NCBI GenBank assembly: GCA_003138485.1
Contig: PLGF01000083.1
Location: forward strand, 33,163 to 97,162
Direction: 5' to 3'
DNA from: Verrucomicrobiales bacterium
GTDB taxonomy: Bacteria; Verrucomicrobiota; Verrucomicrobiia; Limisphaerales; Palsa-1400
Length of the DNA stretch: 64,000 bases
The position numbers and the translations under genes are program-made. Below, one piece after another: positions 39,401 to 50,111 of this stretch. The first letter of the stretch is position 1. Every line of letters starts with the position of its first letter. The notes under the pieces were generated by a model. The model was given only the letters and a program-made list of their open reading frames with translations, did no database searches and was not told the DNA's origin.

Positions 39401-40864
39401 CTAGCGCGCCCCCTTTCCCAGGAGGACCACCCAGATCGTGCGCCAAAGAATCCGGCAGTCCAGCCCCAACGACCAATGGTCGATATACTCGAGGTCCAAC
39501 CTCACCCAATCCTTGAAATCGGTCACGTCGTTCCGGCCCGACACCTGCCAGGTGCAGGTCAGGCCCGGGCGAACGCTCAGGCGCCTGCGGTCGGCCAGGT
39601 CGTCGAACCGTTGCACCTCATGCACCGGCAGCGGCCGCGGCCCGACCAGGCTCATCTCAAAACGCAGCACATTGAACAACTGGGGTGTTTCGTCAATGCT
39701 GAACTTGCGCAGCCATCTGCCCACCGGCGTCACGCGCGGGTCTTTGGACACCTTGAAGACAGGCCCGGACATCTCGTTCAGCGCGGCCAGCTCCCCCTGC
39801 AACTGCTCCGCGTCAGTCACCATCGAACGGAATTTGTACATGACGAATGGTTTCCCGTTCAAGCCCGCCCGCTGCTGCTTGAAAAAGACCGGACCCGGCG
39901 AAGTTGACTTGATTAAAATGGCCGCCGCGATCATGAAGGGCGAAAAAACCGCCAGCAAAACCAACCCGCCCAGAAAATCCATCACCTGTTTGATAAGCCG
40001 CGGCCAGGTGGTCTCCGGCCCGCTGCGAAAGACCAGCACCGGACGCCCGTGGAAATCGTCCACGCTGGGCCGCGACCCCTGGGCCTTGAGAAAGCCCGCC
40101 AAGAGCCAGGTCTCGATCCCTTCCAACTCGCAGGCGTGAATCGCCTCCTCCACCTGGCCAAAGAGAGTGTGCCGCGCCGCGATGACCACGGTGTTGATCG
40201 CGTTTTCGTGGAAGCACTCCGCCAAATCCTCTTTTGACGTGTGGTTCAAATCGAATTCCCCCCAAACCTCCAATTCCTGCATCCCCTGGCCGATCTCCTC
40301 CCGCAAACGCCGGGTGTCCTCGGCCACTCCCAGCAGGATCACCCGCCGCCGGAATTGCGCCTGCCCCAGCTTCGTGCGGTAGGCCGCGCGCAGCAACTCC
40401 TCCTTCAAAAACATCAGCCCAAAACTGCAAAAGCCGAAGAGCACCAGGACTCCGCGCGCCGCCTCCACCTTCAACATGAACACCATCAGGATCAGCCCCA
40501 CCGAGCAAATGCAGCACGATTTGCCCAATTGCCACGCCACCTGCCGCATCGGCGAAAAAACCGGGCGCTCGTAAAAACCCTGCCATTCCAGAACCAGCGG
40601 CGTCATCGGTATCACCACCAGAAACAACCAGAAATACTCCGGCACAAATGGCTTGATCTGATCGACCGCGCGCGTCAATAACCGCGCCCCGCTCCAATCC
40701 AGCCCAATCAAATCCCCCAGCCAAACGGCCCACCGGCCCCACATGGCAACGGTCTCCCCCCAATGAAAACGAATCAAGTGCGCCAGCCACAAGCCCAACG
40801 CAAAGACGCCCCCGTCAATGAACTGATAGACCTGCACCCGAAGTTGGCGGTCTCGACGCAACAT
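39401..40864 (-). CDS. exopolysaccharide polyprenyl-phosphate sugar transferase
   Basis: C-terminal [35 protein letters not shown]...[37 protein letters not shown]. Confidence 0.92.
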   Translation of the reverse strand: MLRRDRQLRVQVYQFIDGGVFALGLWLAHLIRFHWGETVAMWGRWAVWLGDLIGLDWSGARLLTRAVDQIKPFVPEYFWLFLVVIPMTPLVLEWQGFYERPVFSPMRQVAWQLGKSCCICSVGLILMVFMLKVEAARGVLVLFGFCSFGLMFLKEELLRAAYRTKLGQAQFRRRVILLGVAEDTRRLREEIGQGMQELEVWGEFDLNHTSKEDLAECFHENAINTVVIAARHTLFGQVEEAIHACELEGIETWLLAGFLKAQGSRPSVDDFHGRPVLVFRSGPETTWPRLIKQVMDFLGGLVLLAVFSPFMIAAAILIKSTSPGPVFFKQQRAGLNGKPFVMYKFRSMVTDAEQLQGELAALNEMSGPVFKVSKDPRVTPVGRWLRKFSIDETPQLFNVLRFEMSLVGPRPLPVHEVQRFDDLADRRRLSVRPGLTCTWQVSGRNDVTDFKDWVRLDLEYIDHWSLGLDCRILWRTIWVVLLGKGAR

Positions 40865-40927
40865 CTTGATTCACTTTATGAGCATTGGACTGTTGCCCGG
40901 CCCCAAGGCCAGGCACGATTCACTCTT

Positions 40928-41695
40928 TCATGGCTGGACCGCGACCGGCGAGAGACGCCCGGTCGGCTTGCCCTTGACCACCTGAAAGTCCGGCACTGAC
41001 GCCCGGATGAATCGTTCTAATCTCTCAAATGTGGCCTGCTCCCGCCCCGGAAGGCAAGTCGCAAAATAAGTGATGTACGCCCACCTTTCCAACTCCCCCT
41101 TCTCCACCATCGTCCTGGCAATCGACCACAATCGCGTCCCCTGCTCGGAAGTAATCTTGTCCGCGGTCACAAACCAATAGACGTACACACCGCTCATCAT
41201 CATCGGCTGGCCTTGCTTGTCACGCGCCCGCATGGAAGTCGTCAATTTCATGGCCGGTAAATCGTAAGCATAAGGCCGGTCCATGTGCAGTTGCACCCGT
41301 TCGGTTCGATCTATGGTCCAGTTCTGCCCGACCAGGCAATACTGCGGCTGATGAATGCTCGTGCGGTCCGTCCCCATCAACACCACCGTAAGCATCGCCT
41401 GGAACCCGTCCGCGCTCCTGTAGAAGCGCCGTCCAAACGTGGTGTCCCTGGGCAGCCCGTTCAACTCCGCCCCGGTGATCGGCAGGTTCGTCCCCGCTCC
41501 TCCCTCAATTTCACGCGGCAAGAGCACACTTTGGCGGGCCACCATTTCCCCATGCTCGCCGTAAAGCGGGACCGGCCCCACAAGCACCCCCGGCGCTCCC
41601 AGCCGGTGCGTGGCGCTGACCTCCTGCAAATACCCGCCAGTCGCCGCCATCATCCCCAAGGCGGCGCCAAATAAAGCCCATTGCGCGGCTTTCAT
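40928..41695 (-). CDS. exosortase-associated EpsI-like protein (DUF3485-like)
   Basis: RTSIHQPQYCLVGQNWTID segment; immediately downstream of exosortase with overlap. Confidence 0.7.
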   Translation of the reverse strand: MKAAQWALFGAALGMMAATGGYLQEVSATHRLGAPGVLVGPVPLYGEHGEMVARQSVLLPREIEGGAGTNLPITGAELNGLPRDTTFGRRFYRSADGFQAMLTVVLMGTDRTSIHQPQYCLVGQNWTIDRTERVQLHMDRPYAYDLPAMKLTTSMRARDKQGQPMMMSGVYVYWFVTADKITSEQGTRLWSIARTMVEKGELERWAYITYFATCLPGREQATFERLERFIRASVPDFQVVKGKPTGRLSPVAVQP

Positions 41696-42648
41696 GCTGT
41701 CCTGGGAGGCCCCTCTCTGAGCCAATGCCCCACTGCCAGCATGCAGCCGATTGCCAGCGAATACGTCACAAATCCAAACCACTCATGCACAAACATGGCC
41801 GCCTCCTGGTCAAACGCCTGTCTCACCAGCACGATCACCAGCAGCCGGATCAAATTGCACCCCACCACCAGCGGAATCGTCAGCGCGATCATCCCCGCCC
41901 GCTTCCAAATCGAGCGGTGAGCCAAAAACGCGAAAACCGTCGTCACCGCCAGCAACGCCACAAAGCTGCGGATGCCGCTGCACGCCGCCGCCACGTCAAA
42001 GTTGATCTTCCCGCTTGCATCAAAGAGCGTTGTCCCATGAGCCATTACCGGAATCCCCAGCACAAATCCGCAAATCCATGCCGTCAGCTTCACCGTGAAG
42101 ATTCGCAACGGCAGCGTCCAGCCGTCCAGGAAAATCCCGACCGGCATGCAAAAAACGAACAAAAAAAACGGAAAGAAGCTCGCCGCCAGCGTCCTCCATC
42201 CCCACGCCAATCCCACCAGGCTGTAAAGGCCAAAGAACAGCGCCACAAGCGACACACGGGGCTGCTCCGCGAGGAATCCGAGAATGTGCAAGACCAGGGC
42301 CAGCCCGGTGAGAATCAACCCCGGCCACCACGGCCCGGCCATTGACGCCGCCAATTCCTTCCGTTTGACCCAGAGCAACACAGCCACGACCGGCGGGATC
42401 AAATTCCCCTGGCTTGAATCCATCGAGGGCATGTTCCAGGCGTGGTACATCCAGAGAAACAACGAGGGCCGGGTCGTATCAAAATTGAATGAGCTGATCC
42501 CCCAAAACTCAAAGAGCACGCACCAGGCCGCCAGCAAACACAGAAAAAAGCCCTTCTCCGGCACCCGCGCCCAGTACCGTGCGAACTCCTCTGGAAAGGA
42601 GGCCTCCGGCGCAACCTCGGTTTTTGGGACAATGTCCATCGGCCACAC
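41692..42648 (-). CDS. exosortase (EpsH/Xrt family)
   Basis: multi-TM; catalytic AAACSGIRSFVALLA, LVVGCNLIRLLVIVLV, HEWFGFVTYSLAIG (Cys/Arg/His). Confidence 0.88.
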   Translation of the reverse strand: MWPMDIVPKTEVAPEASFPEEFARYWARVPEKGFFLCLLAAWCVLFEFWGISSFNFDTTRPSLFLWMYHAWNMPSMDSSQGNLIPPVVAVLLWVKRKELAASMAGPWWPGLILTGLALVLHILGFLAEQPRVSLVALFFGLYSLVGLAWGWRTLAASFFPFFLFVFCMPVGIFLDGWTLPLRIFTVKLTAWICGFVLGIPVMAHGTTLFDASGKINFDVAAACSGIRSFVALLAVTTVFAFLAHRSIWKRAGMIALTIPLVVGCNLIRLLVIVLVRQAFDQEAAMFVHEWFGFVTYSLAIGCMLAVGHWLREGPPRTA

Positions 42649-42782
42649 CTTACACCGTCACCTCCTCCGGGCGCAATCCCATCCGTTCACCTCCCGCCCC
42701 GTTCCCTCGCGCAATCTGTCGGGGCGGCCCCGCGTCCGCCATCTCCCTTGGGCCGCCAAAAACTACCGCAAATTGGCGCGGT

Positions 42783-42971
42783 TCAGGGTTGTTTGGTGTA
42801 AGGCGCGGGTTCTTCGCGGAGAGCGCTGGAATGAACCGCGCGGCCCCGGATGGCCAGTTCCCGTTCGCGCAAGGCATCAAGCAGGCGCAACTTCTCCCCC
42901 ACGGTCCGCGCCGCGAGCTCGCGCCGCAGGGCGCGTTTGCTTTCAAGAATCTTTTTCAATTTCGCGTCCAT
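42783..42971 (-). CDS. small conserved-looking protein (62 aa)
   Basis: MDAKLKKILESKRALRRELAARTVGEKLRLLDALRERELAIRG; family resemblance recalled, not searched. Confidence 0.45.
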   Translation of the reverse strand: MDAKLKKILESKRALRRELAARTVGEKLRLLDALRERELAIRGRAVHSSALREEPAPYTKQP

Positions 42972-43197
42972 CAGGCACTTGGCCGACAATCAAAAAAGTT
43001 CTGATCAACTCCCCATCACCGCAAACTGTAAAGCCGGGAAATCTCTTAAACCACTTGTCTGCCGGAACCTCAGGTTCGCTGTCCAGCCAATGCGCCAGCA
43101 GGGTGAGTTGTTCGTAAGAAATCCTTCGCTCGCGCATTCGCGCCAGGAGACGGGCAAGGAGCCGATCAGGGAGCTTCTCGCGACGAATTCCAGGCAT
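42943..43197 (-). CDS. small hypothetical protein of three-ORF cassette
   Basis: 84 aa; overlaps neighbours on both sides. Confidence 0.5.
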   Translation of the reverse strand: MPGIRREKLPDRLLARLLARMRERRISYEQLTLLAHWLDSEPEVPADKWFKRFPGFTVCGDGELIRTFLIVGQVPDGREIEKDS

Positions 43198-43411
43198 CGG
43201 CTGGCCCGCCGTGGAATCCGCGCACTATCTCTGTCTGCAAACGCTCGGCTTCGTGGGAACCTTTCGCCTCGACCATTTGCCTTGCCAGTTCGCCCAACTC
43301 GTCAGGGGTCAGCCGGCGGACTTCCCCGGCTTTGCGGACAAAATCAATGACTCGATCCTGTTCCGCACGGGGCAGGCGTTTAATCTCTTCAATGATTTCC
43401 ACTGATGTCAC
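43166..43411 (-). CDS. small protein, antitoxin-like N-terminus
   Basis: MTSVEIIEEIKRLPRAEQDRVIDFVRK; GTG start; overlaps the 84 aa ORF. Confidence 0.5.
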   Translation of the reverse strand: MTSVEIIEEIKRLPRAEQDRVIDFVRKAGEVRRLTPDELGELARQMVEAKGSHEAERLQTEIVRGFHGGPADAWNSSREAP

Positions 43412-43545
43412 GTTACCAACTTACGCGACGGGGCATTCTCATGCAGCCGAGAAGGGAGACATTAACCATTGAACGGCAAGCCCAATCCGCTCTTTTTTCC
43501 GGGCAACCTCCCGTGTGCGTCTGAACGCCCGGTTCCGCCGCCCGT

Positions 43546-43601
43546 TGACCCGACATAAGTTGTCAACCACAGCTCCGGCGCACTGAAGGCGCGTCGGGTC
43601 A
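43546..43601. repeat. 9-bp perfect inverted repeat TGACCCGAC...GTCGGGTCA
   Basis: read directly, 38-nt spacer, in noncoding DNA. Confidence 0.4.
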
Positions 43602-43733
43602 GGATACTCGATGCGCATCCGGCCTCAGATTCATCCGTCGCGCAAGTGCATGAAATGGACAAAGCTGATTCTGCTGAAAAACCTCCAGCCTGTTTTTTGG
43701 CGCGCTTCTTAACTGGTCGTGCTTGGAGGCGGC

Positions 43734-46631
43734 TTAGGCCTTTGCCTGGCGTGACGCGGCCAGTGCCTGGTGCAGAACGCCCAGCAGCGCGACGCTGCTA
43801 AAGGGCTTGGTCAACAGCGCCAGCAGGTCGAGGGTCTCCAACTCTTTGATGACCGTCCTCTCGCCCACCCCCGTCATGCCGAGAATTGGCAGTTGCGGGT
43901 CCAAGTTTCGCAAAGCCCGGACTAGCGACGGCCCGTCCATTTCCGGCATCATCATGTCCGTGAGGACCGCCCGGATCTCGGCCCGGTGCCTGGCAAAGAG
44001 AACCATGGCTTCGACCCCTTCAGCGGCGAGCACCACCCGGTAGCCATGTCTTTCCAGTGTGCGCCCGACCACACCGCGCACGCTGGCTTCATCATCCACC
44101 ACCAGGATCATTTCGCCCCCGGTGCGTGGCGGCAATGTGTCGCGCTCAGGCAGGGTGCCGGCCTTGGCTTCCAACGAGGCCGGGAGATAAAGCTCAAAGG
44201 TGGTGCCTTTGTCGATCTGGCTGTTTACCCGCACAAAACCGCTGTGGCCTTGCACAATGCCGAGCACGGTGGCCAGACCCAGGCCCGTGCCCTTGCCGAT
44301 TTCCTTGGTGGTGAAGAACGGGTCGAAAATGCGGTCAAGGTGTTCAGGCGGGATGCCCATGCCGGTGTCGGTCACACTCAGGCAAATGTAATGGCCGGGT
44401 TTGGCGTGGAGCATCACGGCGGCGAACGCCTCGTCGAGGGTCAGATTTTCCGCCGCCAGGGTGAGTGTGCCGCCATCGGGCATGGCATCGCGGGCGTTGA
44501 CGCAGAGGTTCATGAGCGCCTGGTTGATCTGGGTGGCGTCGCCGAGGGCCTGCCAGAGGTTCTGGGGCACGTTGACCCGCAGTTGGATGTTCTTGGGGAA
44601 GGTCTCGCGGATGAGCTTGTTCATCTCACCAAAGAGATGCTGCACGGGCAGGGGCTCGCATGCGCTGGGTTTGCCCCGGGCAAAGAGGAGCAGTTGCTTG
44701 ATGATGTCAGCCCCCCGCTGGGCGCAGTTTTCCACGGTGTGCAGCATCTCACGGCTTTCGGGATCGTCGGTCTTTTCGCGCAGGATCCGCATGCTCATCA
44801 GTATGGGCTGGAGGATGTTGTTCAGGTCATGGGCTACGCCACTGGCCAGCGCGCCGATGCTCTCCAGACGCTGGGCGCGGAAGAAATTGGCTTCGAGTTG
44901 CTTCCGCTCAGTAATGTCCTGCACTGTACCGGTCATGCGCCGCACCGGGCCGGAAGATTCCTTGACCGCGTGAATGATGGTGGCGAAGTGGTGGATGGGG
45001 CCGTGCGCGGGGTTGGTGCGGAATTCCAGCCGGCCTTGTTCGCCTGACTCTACAACTCGCTGATGAATCTCCATCAAACGCGTCCGGTCTTCGGGGTGTA
45101 CCATTTCAAGAAAATCAGTGAACTGGGGCGCGCCCAACGCCGGGTCACGATCAAAAAGTCGCAGCATTTCTTTTGACCATCTGCCTTTCCCCGCGGCGAG
45201 ATCAAGATCCCAACTGCCCATCCGGGTTATGGATTGGGCGGATTCAAGGTTGGACTGGCTCTCCCGCAGCGCGTCCTCCACGCGTTTGCGCTCGGTAATG
45301 TCGCGGAAAAACCCCGCCATGTATTTCTTCCCATCCAAAGTAATGGGCGCCGAACTGACGTCAGCGTAAAACAAGGTGCCATTCCGTCGCCGAACAGGGA
45401 CGTCCCGGGCTGTGGCGAGTTCGCCTCGCACCTGTTGCTCAAACGCCGCGCGAATCCATGACAGGGACTCTGGCGGGTGTATGTCGGCCAGCCCGAGGGT
45501 GCTGATTTCCTCGCGGGTGTAGCCCAGCATCCGGCACATCGTGTCGTTGGTGAGATGGAACTTCAGGGTTTCCAAGTCGGCCATCAGAATCCCGTCCGTT
45601 GCGTTCTCAAAAATAGCATGAAATCGCTGCTCGCTCTCCCGCAAAATGCGCTCGGTTGTCTTGCGTTTGGTCACATCACGCGAAATCACCATCACCTTTT
45701 CAGGCTTCCCGGCATCGTCCCGGATGATGTTGCCTTGAGACTCGATATGGCGCACCGAACCGTCCTTGAGCACGAAGCGGAATTCTGTGCGCAAACCCGT
45801 GTTGAGCCGGAGACTCTCCTTAAAGAGCCGGCGGACTCGCTCGCGATCCTCCGGATGAATCTCGGCAAAGGAATCGGTCCCACGCAAGGCCTCCGGCGGG
45901 CCGAGCACATCTGAGTAGGCGCGGCTGTTGAAAAGACGCTTGCCCTCGATATCCACAATCGCAATCAGGTCGGTGGAATTCTCGGTTATCAGCCGTAGCA
46001 TCTCCTGGCTTTCTCGCAGCGTCTCAGCCGCGCGCTTTTGCTCCTCCATGGAGCGACGGAGGATTTCGACGTCCGCCTGTTCCCGGCGCAAGGATTCCTG
46101 CGCCTGCTCGCGCTCAAAGTGGGCGCGGGCCAGTTCCCGCGAGCGCCGCCGCAGGTCCAGTTGCGTCATCACGTAGTGACTCAAGACATGCAAGGCTTCC
46201 TGATGCCGCGCAGACATCTCGCGAGGGACGCGGTCAATGACGCACAGCGTGCCCAACGCCAGACCCTCGCACGTGGCGAGCGGCGCGCCGGCATAAAAGC
46301 GGATGTGTGGCTCGGAGGTAACCAGTGGATTATCGGCAAACCGCTCGTCGAGGGTGGCGTCCGGCACAATGAACAGGCCGGGCTGATGAATGGCGTGGCC
46401 GCAGAAGGAAATGTCCCGCGCCGTCTCGGTGACAGTCAGGCCGACCCGCGATTTGAACCACTGCCGGTTTTCATCCACAAGTGAGATGAGCGCGATGGGA
46501 GCTTCGCAGATGTCCGCGGCCAGTGTGGTAAGTTCGTCAAAGGCTTCCTCCGGCGGCGTATCCAGCACTTCATACTGCCAAAGAACCTCAATGCGCCGTT
46601 TTTCGTCCGGCAATGGTGACGGAGTTTTCAT
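43734..46631 (-). CDS. hybrid sensor histidine kinase/response regulator (GAF, multiple PAS, HisKA, HATPase_c, REC)
   Basis: GAF-like N-term; H-box [50 protein letters not shown]. Confidence 0.93.
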   Translation of the reverse strand: MKTPSPLPDEKRRIEVLWQYEVLDTPPEEAFDELTTLAADICEAPIALISLVDENRQWFKSRVGLTVTETARDISFCGHAIHQPGLFIVPDATLDERFADNPLVTSEPHIRFYAGAPLATCEGLALGTLCVIDRVPREMSARHQEALHVLSHYVMTQLDLRRRSRELARAHFEREQAQESLRREQADVEILRRSMEEQKRAAETLRESQEMLRLITENSTDLIAIVDIEGKRLFNSRAYSDVLGPPEALRGTDSFAEIHPEDRERVRRLFKESLRLNTGLRTEFRFVLKDGSVRHIESQGNIIRDDAGKPEKVMVISRDVTKRKTTERILRESEQRFHAIFENATDGILMADLETLKFHLTNDTMCRMLGYTREEISTLGLADIHPPESLSWIRAAFEQQVRGELATARDVPVRRRNGTLFYADVSSAPITLDGKKYMAGFFRDITERKRVEDALRESQSNLESAQSITRMGSWDLDLAAGKGRWSKEMLRLFDRDPALGAPQFTDFLEMVHPEDRTRLMEIHQRVVESGEQGRLEFRTNPAHGPIHHFATIIHAVKESSGPVRRMTGTVQDITERKQLEANFFRAQRLESIGALASGVAHDLNNILQPILMSMRILREKTDDPESREMLHTVENCAQRGADIIKQLLLFARGKPSACEPLPVQHLFGEMNKLIRETFPKNIQLRVNVPQNLWQALGDATQINQALMNLCVNARDAMPDGGTLTLAAENLTLDEAFAAVMLHAKPGHYICLSVTDTGMGIPPEHLDRIFDPFFTTKEIGKGTGLGLATVLGIVQGHSGFVRVNSQIDKGTTFELYLPASLEAKAGTLPERDTLPPRTGGEMILVVDDEASVRGVVGRTLERHGYRVVLAAEGVEAMVLFARHRAEIRAVLTDMMMPEMDGPSLVRALRNLDPQLPILGMTGVGERTVIKELETLDLLALLTKPFSSVALLGVLHQALAASRQAKA

Positions 46632-46861
46632 TGTGCCGCAGAACACCAACAAGCCCTTCCTGAACCCTGGTAAACTATATTTCTTTTCCTGCCCGATTTG
46701 CCAATCGACATTGCCAATTGAAACTTCAGCCGTTTCAGCAAGCCTATTATGCTCCGCCACGTTGTCAAGGCCAAAACTCCTTCAAAACCCTTCATGAACG
46801 CATGACAAGAATTTCCACCTTTCTGGTAGGGGAGAGCTGCAGACGGAACTGGATAGTCGAT

Positions 46862-46914
46862 GCCCGCTTTGCGGGCTGCTCTGCCCTGAATTCTTGGGCG
46901 GCGCAGCAGCGCCG
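46862..46914. repeat. two consecutive short hairpins (GCCCGC-TTT-GCGGGC; CGGCGC-AGCA-GCGCCG)
   Basis: perfect 6-bp inverted repeats at 46862-46876 and 46899-46914. Confidence 0.45.
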
Positions 46915-47024
46915 TCCTTCCGATGGCGTGAAGATTTTTGTCATGCGCCCCTTTCCTGGGTGGCAACTTGTCAAGCCCCAACGTCTTGTTGGTGAGCTTT
47001 TTGCGCGAGGCATTGGGGGAAAAC

Positions 47025-47126
47025 TCAGTGAAACGTCGCGCCGACCGCGCCGCCGATGGCGTAGCGTTCAATCATAGCGTCAGCCTGCATCTGGTTGATC
47101 GTCTCCATGGCTTCTTTGATGTCCAT
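47025..47126 (-). pseudogene. truncated nucleotidyltransferase (AbiEii-like) remnant
   Basis: MDIKEAMETINQMQADAMIERYAIGGAVGATFH*; ends exactly where the family core would continue. Confidence 0.45.
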
Positions 47127-47132
47127 ATTAAC

Positions 47133-47966
47133 ATGGCCCGGCCGCAAAAACTAATTGCCGCGATCAATCAGTATCGGCACCGGCGCTGGTGGAAACTGAT
47201 CGATCAAACCTAGGCGGCGCACGGGGACGATCTGCTGGCGCAGATTACTGCGATTCAGACCCAACTGGAAAGGGCAAGCCGGTGGCGGATCAGAGGTTTC
47301 GCCGCGTTTTACGTGGAACAATTGATTCGCGCGCTCGACCCGCGAATTTGGTTTGCCGGTTACTTCATTACGAGCAATTACGCCGACACGGATTTCGCGG
47401 TGGTGGCATGTTCGCTGATTCTTTCGGGAAAGAGGGCTTTCGAGGATGTAATGACAAATCCGGCGGGACTGGCGTCGCGCAAGATACCCAAAGGCGTGCC
47501 GGTCGCCAAAGTACGGACGTTGTTCAGCGAGCCGCACAACAAGAAAACGGGAAAGAAGCTGTTACTCAAAAGGGATTTCCGTGCGCGTTTTGCGGCAGCA
47601 AAGGCTTTGTTTGTTCGCGAGACAGTGGGAATAAGGCGGACTACCGGGGTCTATGAAGAACTCAAGAGCCAATTCTGGAACCGGCAGGACGCGCAACGGG
47701 GCAGCGCGCAAGCCTTTGAGCGCCTGCGTCCGATCGCGGAACCTTTGGCGGAGAATGGACATCCTGGAGCGCAGCTTTACCTGGGCTGTGTTTACTGGCT
47801 TGGAAAGGGGACTCCAAAGGACATCGATAAAGCGATCCGATATGAGGGGCGTGGCGCGAACATGGATTTGTGCGAGGCTCACCGCTGGCTGGCGAAGGCC
47901 GCCGCCAATGGCTCCGAACCGGCCAAAGAGAAACTGGCGAAAATGGCGCTCAATGGCGCTGCCTAG
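47133..47966 (+). pseudogene. Sel1-like repeat protein with in-frame TAG at 47211-47213 (intact ORF from 47313)
   Basis: MARPQKLIAAINQYRHRRWWKLIDQT*AAHGDDLLAQITAIQTQLERASRWRIRGFAAFYVEQLIRALDPRIWFAGY...; C-term GAQLYLGCVYWLGKGTPKDIDKA...AHRWLAKAAANGSEPAKEKLAKMA. Confidence 0.5.
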
Positions 47967-48059
47967 CGGGATAAAGACAGCAGCCGCAAGGTTCGCCCGA
48001 GCCAAAGCGTCGCGGCGGTTTTTACCCATAACGTGTCGTTTGCGACCTTTTATGGGAGA

Positions 48060-48659
48060 CTACACAGACACGATGGCGCGCTCGTTTTTTATCAGGGGGC
48101 GCACGTCCACCGCCTCCATGCCGGCGGCGCGAATGGCTTCCAGGCCCAGTTCTGTATCCTCGTAGGCGCGGCAGTATCGCGGCGGCACGCCCAGACGGCG
48201 GGCGGCTTCCAGATAGATGTCCGGCGCCGGCTTCTGGCGGACGACGTCTTCGCTCGTGACGACGGCCTGAAAGAACCGCTGGAGGGCCAGGTGATTGAGC
48301 ACTTTGTCGATGACGGTGCGCAGTCCGCCGGACGCCACTGCCATCGGAATTTTTCCGAAGTTTTCCCGCGCAATGTTCACGATGACGGGGATCGGCTGGA
48401 TGTCCTGAAGGCGCAGGAGGTAAAGGTCTTCTTTTTCCCGCGAGGCGGCGACGGGGTCAAGCTGGCGGCCTTGTTCCTGGCCGAGCATTTTAAGAATGTC
48501 GCGCGAGGGGACGCCTCCCAGGGCGTAAAAGCGGTCTTCTGGAAAAACCAGTTGATGGCGCCGGGCCACCTCCTGCCATGCCTCCCAGTGCAGGGGCATG
48601 GTGTCGGCAAGTGTGCCGTCGCAATCAAAGATCAAGGCTTGTGGAGAAGTCAGAGTCAT
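48060..48659 (-). CDS. HAD family hydrolase (beta-phosphoglucomutase-like)
   Basis: ALIFDCDGTLADTMPLHWEAWQ; AVASGG; KPAPDIYLEAARRLGVPPRYCRAYEDTELGLEAIRAAGM; ATGA overlap with prfA. Confidence 0.92.
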   Translation of the reverse strand: MTLTSPQALIFDCDGTLADTMPLHWEAWQEVARRHQLVFPEDRFYALGGVPSRDILKMLGQEQGRQLDPVAASREKEDLYLLRLQDIQPIPVIVNIARENFGKIPMAVASGGLRTVIDKVLNHLALQRFFQAVVTSEDVVRQKPAPDIYLEAARRLGVPPRYCRAYEDTELGLEAIRAAGMEAVDVRPLIKNERAIVSV

Positions 48660-49735
48660 AGTTTCAAGGCGGCCAGGCGCTCTTCCATGTCGTTGGCCAT
48701 GAGCGGCTCGATGATGCCGTCCAGGCTGCCGTCGATAAACGTGGGCAGGTTGTAAAGGGTCAGTTCGATGCGATGATCGGTGACGCGGTTTTGCGGAAAA
48801 TTGTAGGTGCGGATGCGCTCGTTGCGTTCGCCGGTGCCGACTTGTTCCTTGCGGCGCGCGGCGTACTTGGCGTCTTCCTCGGCGACCTTGATTTCCAGCA
48901 GGCGCGAGCGCAGGACGGTCATTGCCTTGACCTTGTTTTTCTGCTGGGACCGCTCGTCGGCGCAGCGGACGATCATGCCGGTGGGTTTGTAGATGATCTG
49001 CACGGCGGAATCGGTCGTATTGACGCCCTGGCCGCCTTTGCCGGAGGCGCGGCAGACGTTGATCTCCAAGTCCTCGGGCCGGATTTCCAGATCGACCTCC
49101 TGCGCTTCGGGCAGGACGGCAACGGTGGCAGTGCTGGTGTGAATGCGGCCCTGGGCTTCGGTGGCCGGGACGCGTTGGACGCGGTGGACTCCGCTTTCGT
49201 ATTTGAGGCGTTTGAAAACATCGACGCCGGTGACGCCAAAAATGATTTCCTTGAACCCGCCCAGATCGGAGGGGCTGCTGTCCATGCCCTCGGCCTTCCA
49301 GCCGCGCGAGGCCGCATAGCGGGTGTACATGCGGAAGAGGTCGGCGGCGAAGAGCGCCGATTCGGAGCCGCCTGCGCCGGCGCGGATTTCGATGATGGTG
49401 TTGCGGGAGTCGGCCGGGTCGGGCGGGGCCAACCCCATCTGGACGCGCCTGGCCAGGGACTGTTCTTCGGGCTGAAGCAGGGCGATTTCCTCCCTGGCCA
49501 ATTGGGCCATTTCGCTCTCGGCAGGCTCGGTTTGGAGCGATTGGGCGTGCTCGGCCAGATCGGACTGGACCTTGAGGTAGCGTTCGCCGGTGGTCGTCAA
49601 GTCCTTGAGGCGCGCGTATTCGCGCGAGAGTTCCTGGAGTTTGGCGGGGTTGCCCGGCAGCTTTGGATCGCTCAAAGCCGCTTCCACCTCGGCCAGGCGG
49701 CGCGCGAATTTCTCGATGTAAGGGCGGAGATTCAT
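48656..49735 (-). CDS. prfA: peptide chain release factor 1
   Basis: RAGAGGSESALFAADLFRMYTRYA; GGQ motif ASGKGGQGVNTTDSAVQIIYKPTG; family-defining RF-1 sequence. Confidence 0.95.
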   Translation of the reverse strand: MNLRPYIEKFARRLAEVEAALSDPKLPGNPAKLQELSREYARLKDLTTTGERYLKVQSDLAEHAQSLQTEPAESEMAQLAREEIALLQPEEQSLARRVQMGLAPPDPADSRNTIIEIRAGAGGSESALFAADLFRMYTRYAASRGWKAEGMDSSPSDLGGFKEIIFGVTGVDVFKRLKYESGVHRVQRVPATEAQGRIHTSTATVAVLPEAQEVDLEIRPEDLEINVCRASGKGGQGVNTTDSAVQIIYKPTGMIVRCADERSQQKNKVKAMTVLRSRLLEIKVAEEDAKYAARRKEQVGTGERNERIRTYNFPQNRVTDHRIELTLYNLPTFIDGSLDGIIEPLMANDMEERLAALKL

Positions 49736-49810
49736 TTCCGGGCCGGGGACCCAAAAAACAACCCGCCCGCCAGAGCGAAAACTTCGGCGGGCGGGATGGG
49801 GGAAAGGGAG

Positions 49811-50056
49811 CTAGCGCTTCTTTTTCTTGCTGGCGGCCTGGGCGGCCTGGGCAGCCTGCGTTTTGACCATGCGTTGCTGGAATTTATCGACGCGCCCGGC
49901 GGTATCGACGAACTTCTGCGTGCCGGTGTAAAAGGGGTGGCAGACGTTGCAAATGCCCACCAAAATGGTTGGTTTGGTGGATCGGGTTTTGATGACGTTG
50001 CCGCAGGCGCAACGAATCTCCGCCGCCACATATTTAGGATGTATAGTCGCCTTCAT
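49811..50056 (-). CDS. rpmE: 50S ribosomal protein L31
   Basis: [63 protein letters not shown]. Confidence 0.95.
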   Translation of the reverse strand: MKATIHPKYVAAEIRCACGNVIKTRSTKPTILVGICNVCHPFYTGTQKFVDTAGRVDKFQQRMVKTQAAQAAQAASKKKKR

Positions 50057-50111
50057 AGAAGCAAGGGCGCACAACCTACCAGCGCCGGGCGGGATGGCAA
50101 GCCCTATTTTT

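Noticed and set aside
43462-43662. 66 aa minus-strand ORF
   Set aside because: Cys/Ser/Gly-rich without similarity or neighbours supporting coding; contains the noncoding inverted repeat.
48659-49754. N-terminal ~365 aa of the 564 aa ORF 48060..49754
   Set aside because: This part is an out-of-frame read of prfA; the real HAD gene starts at 48659.
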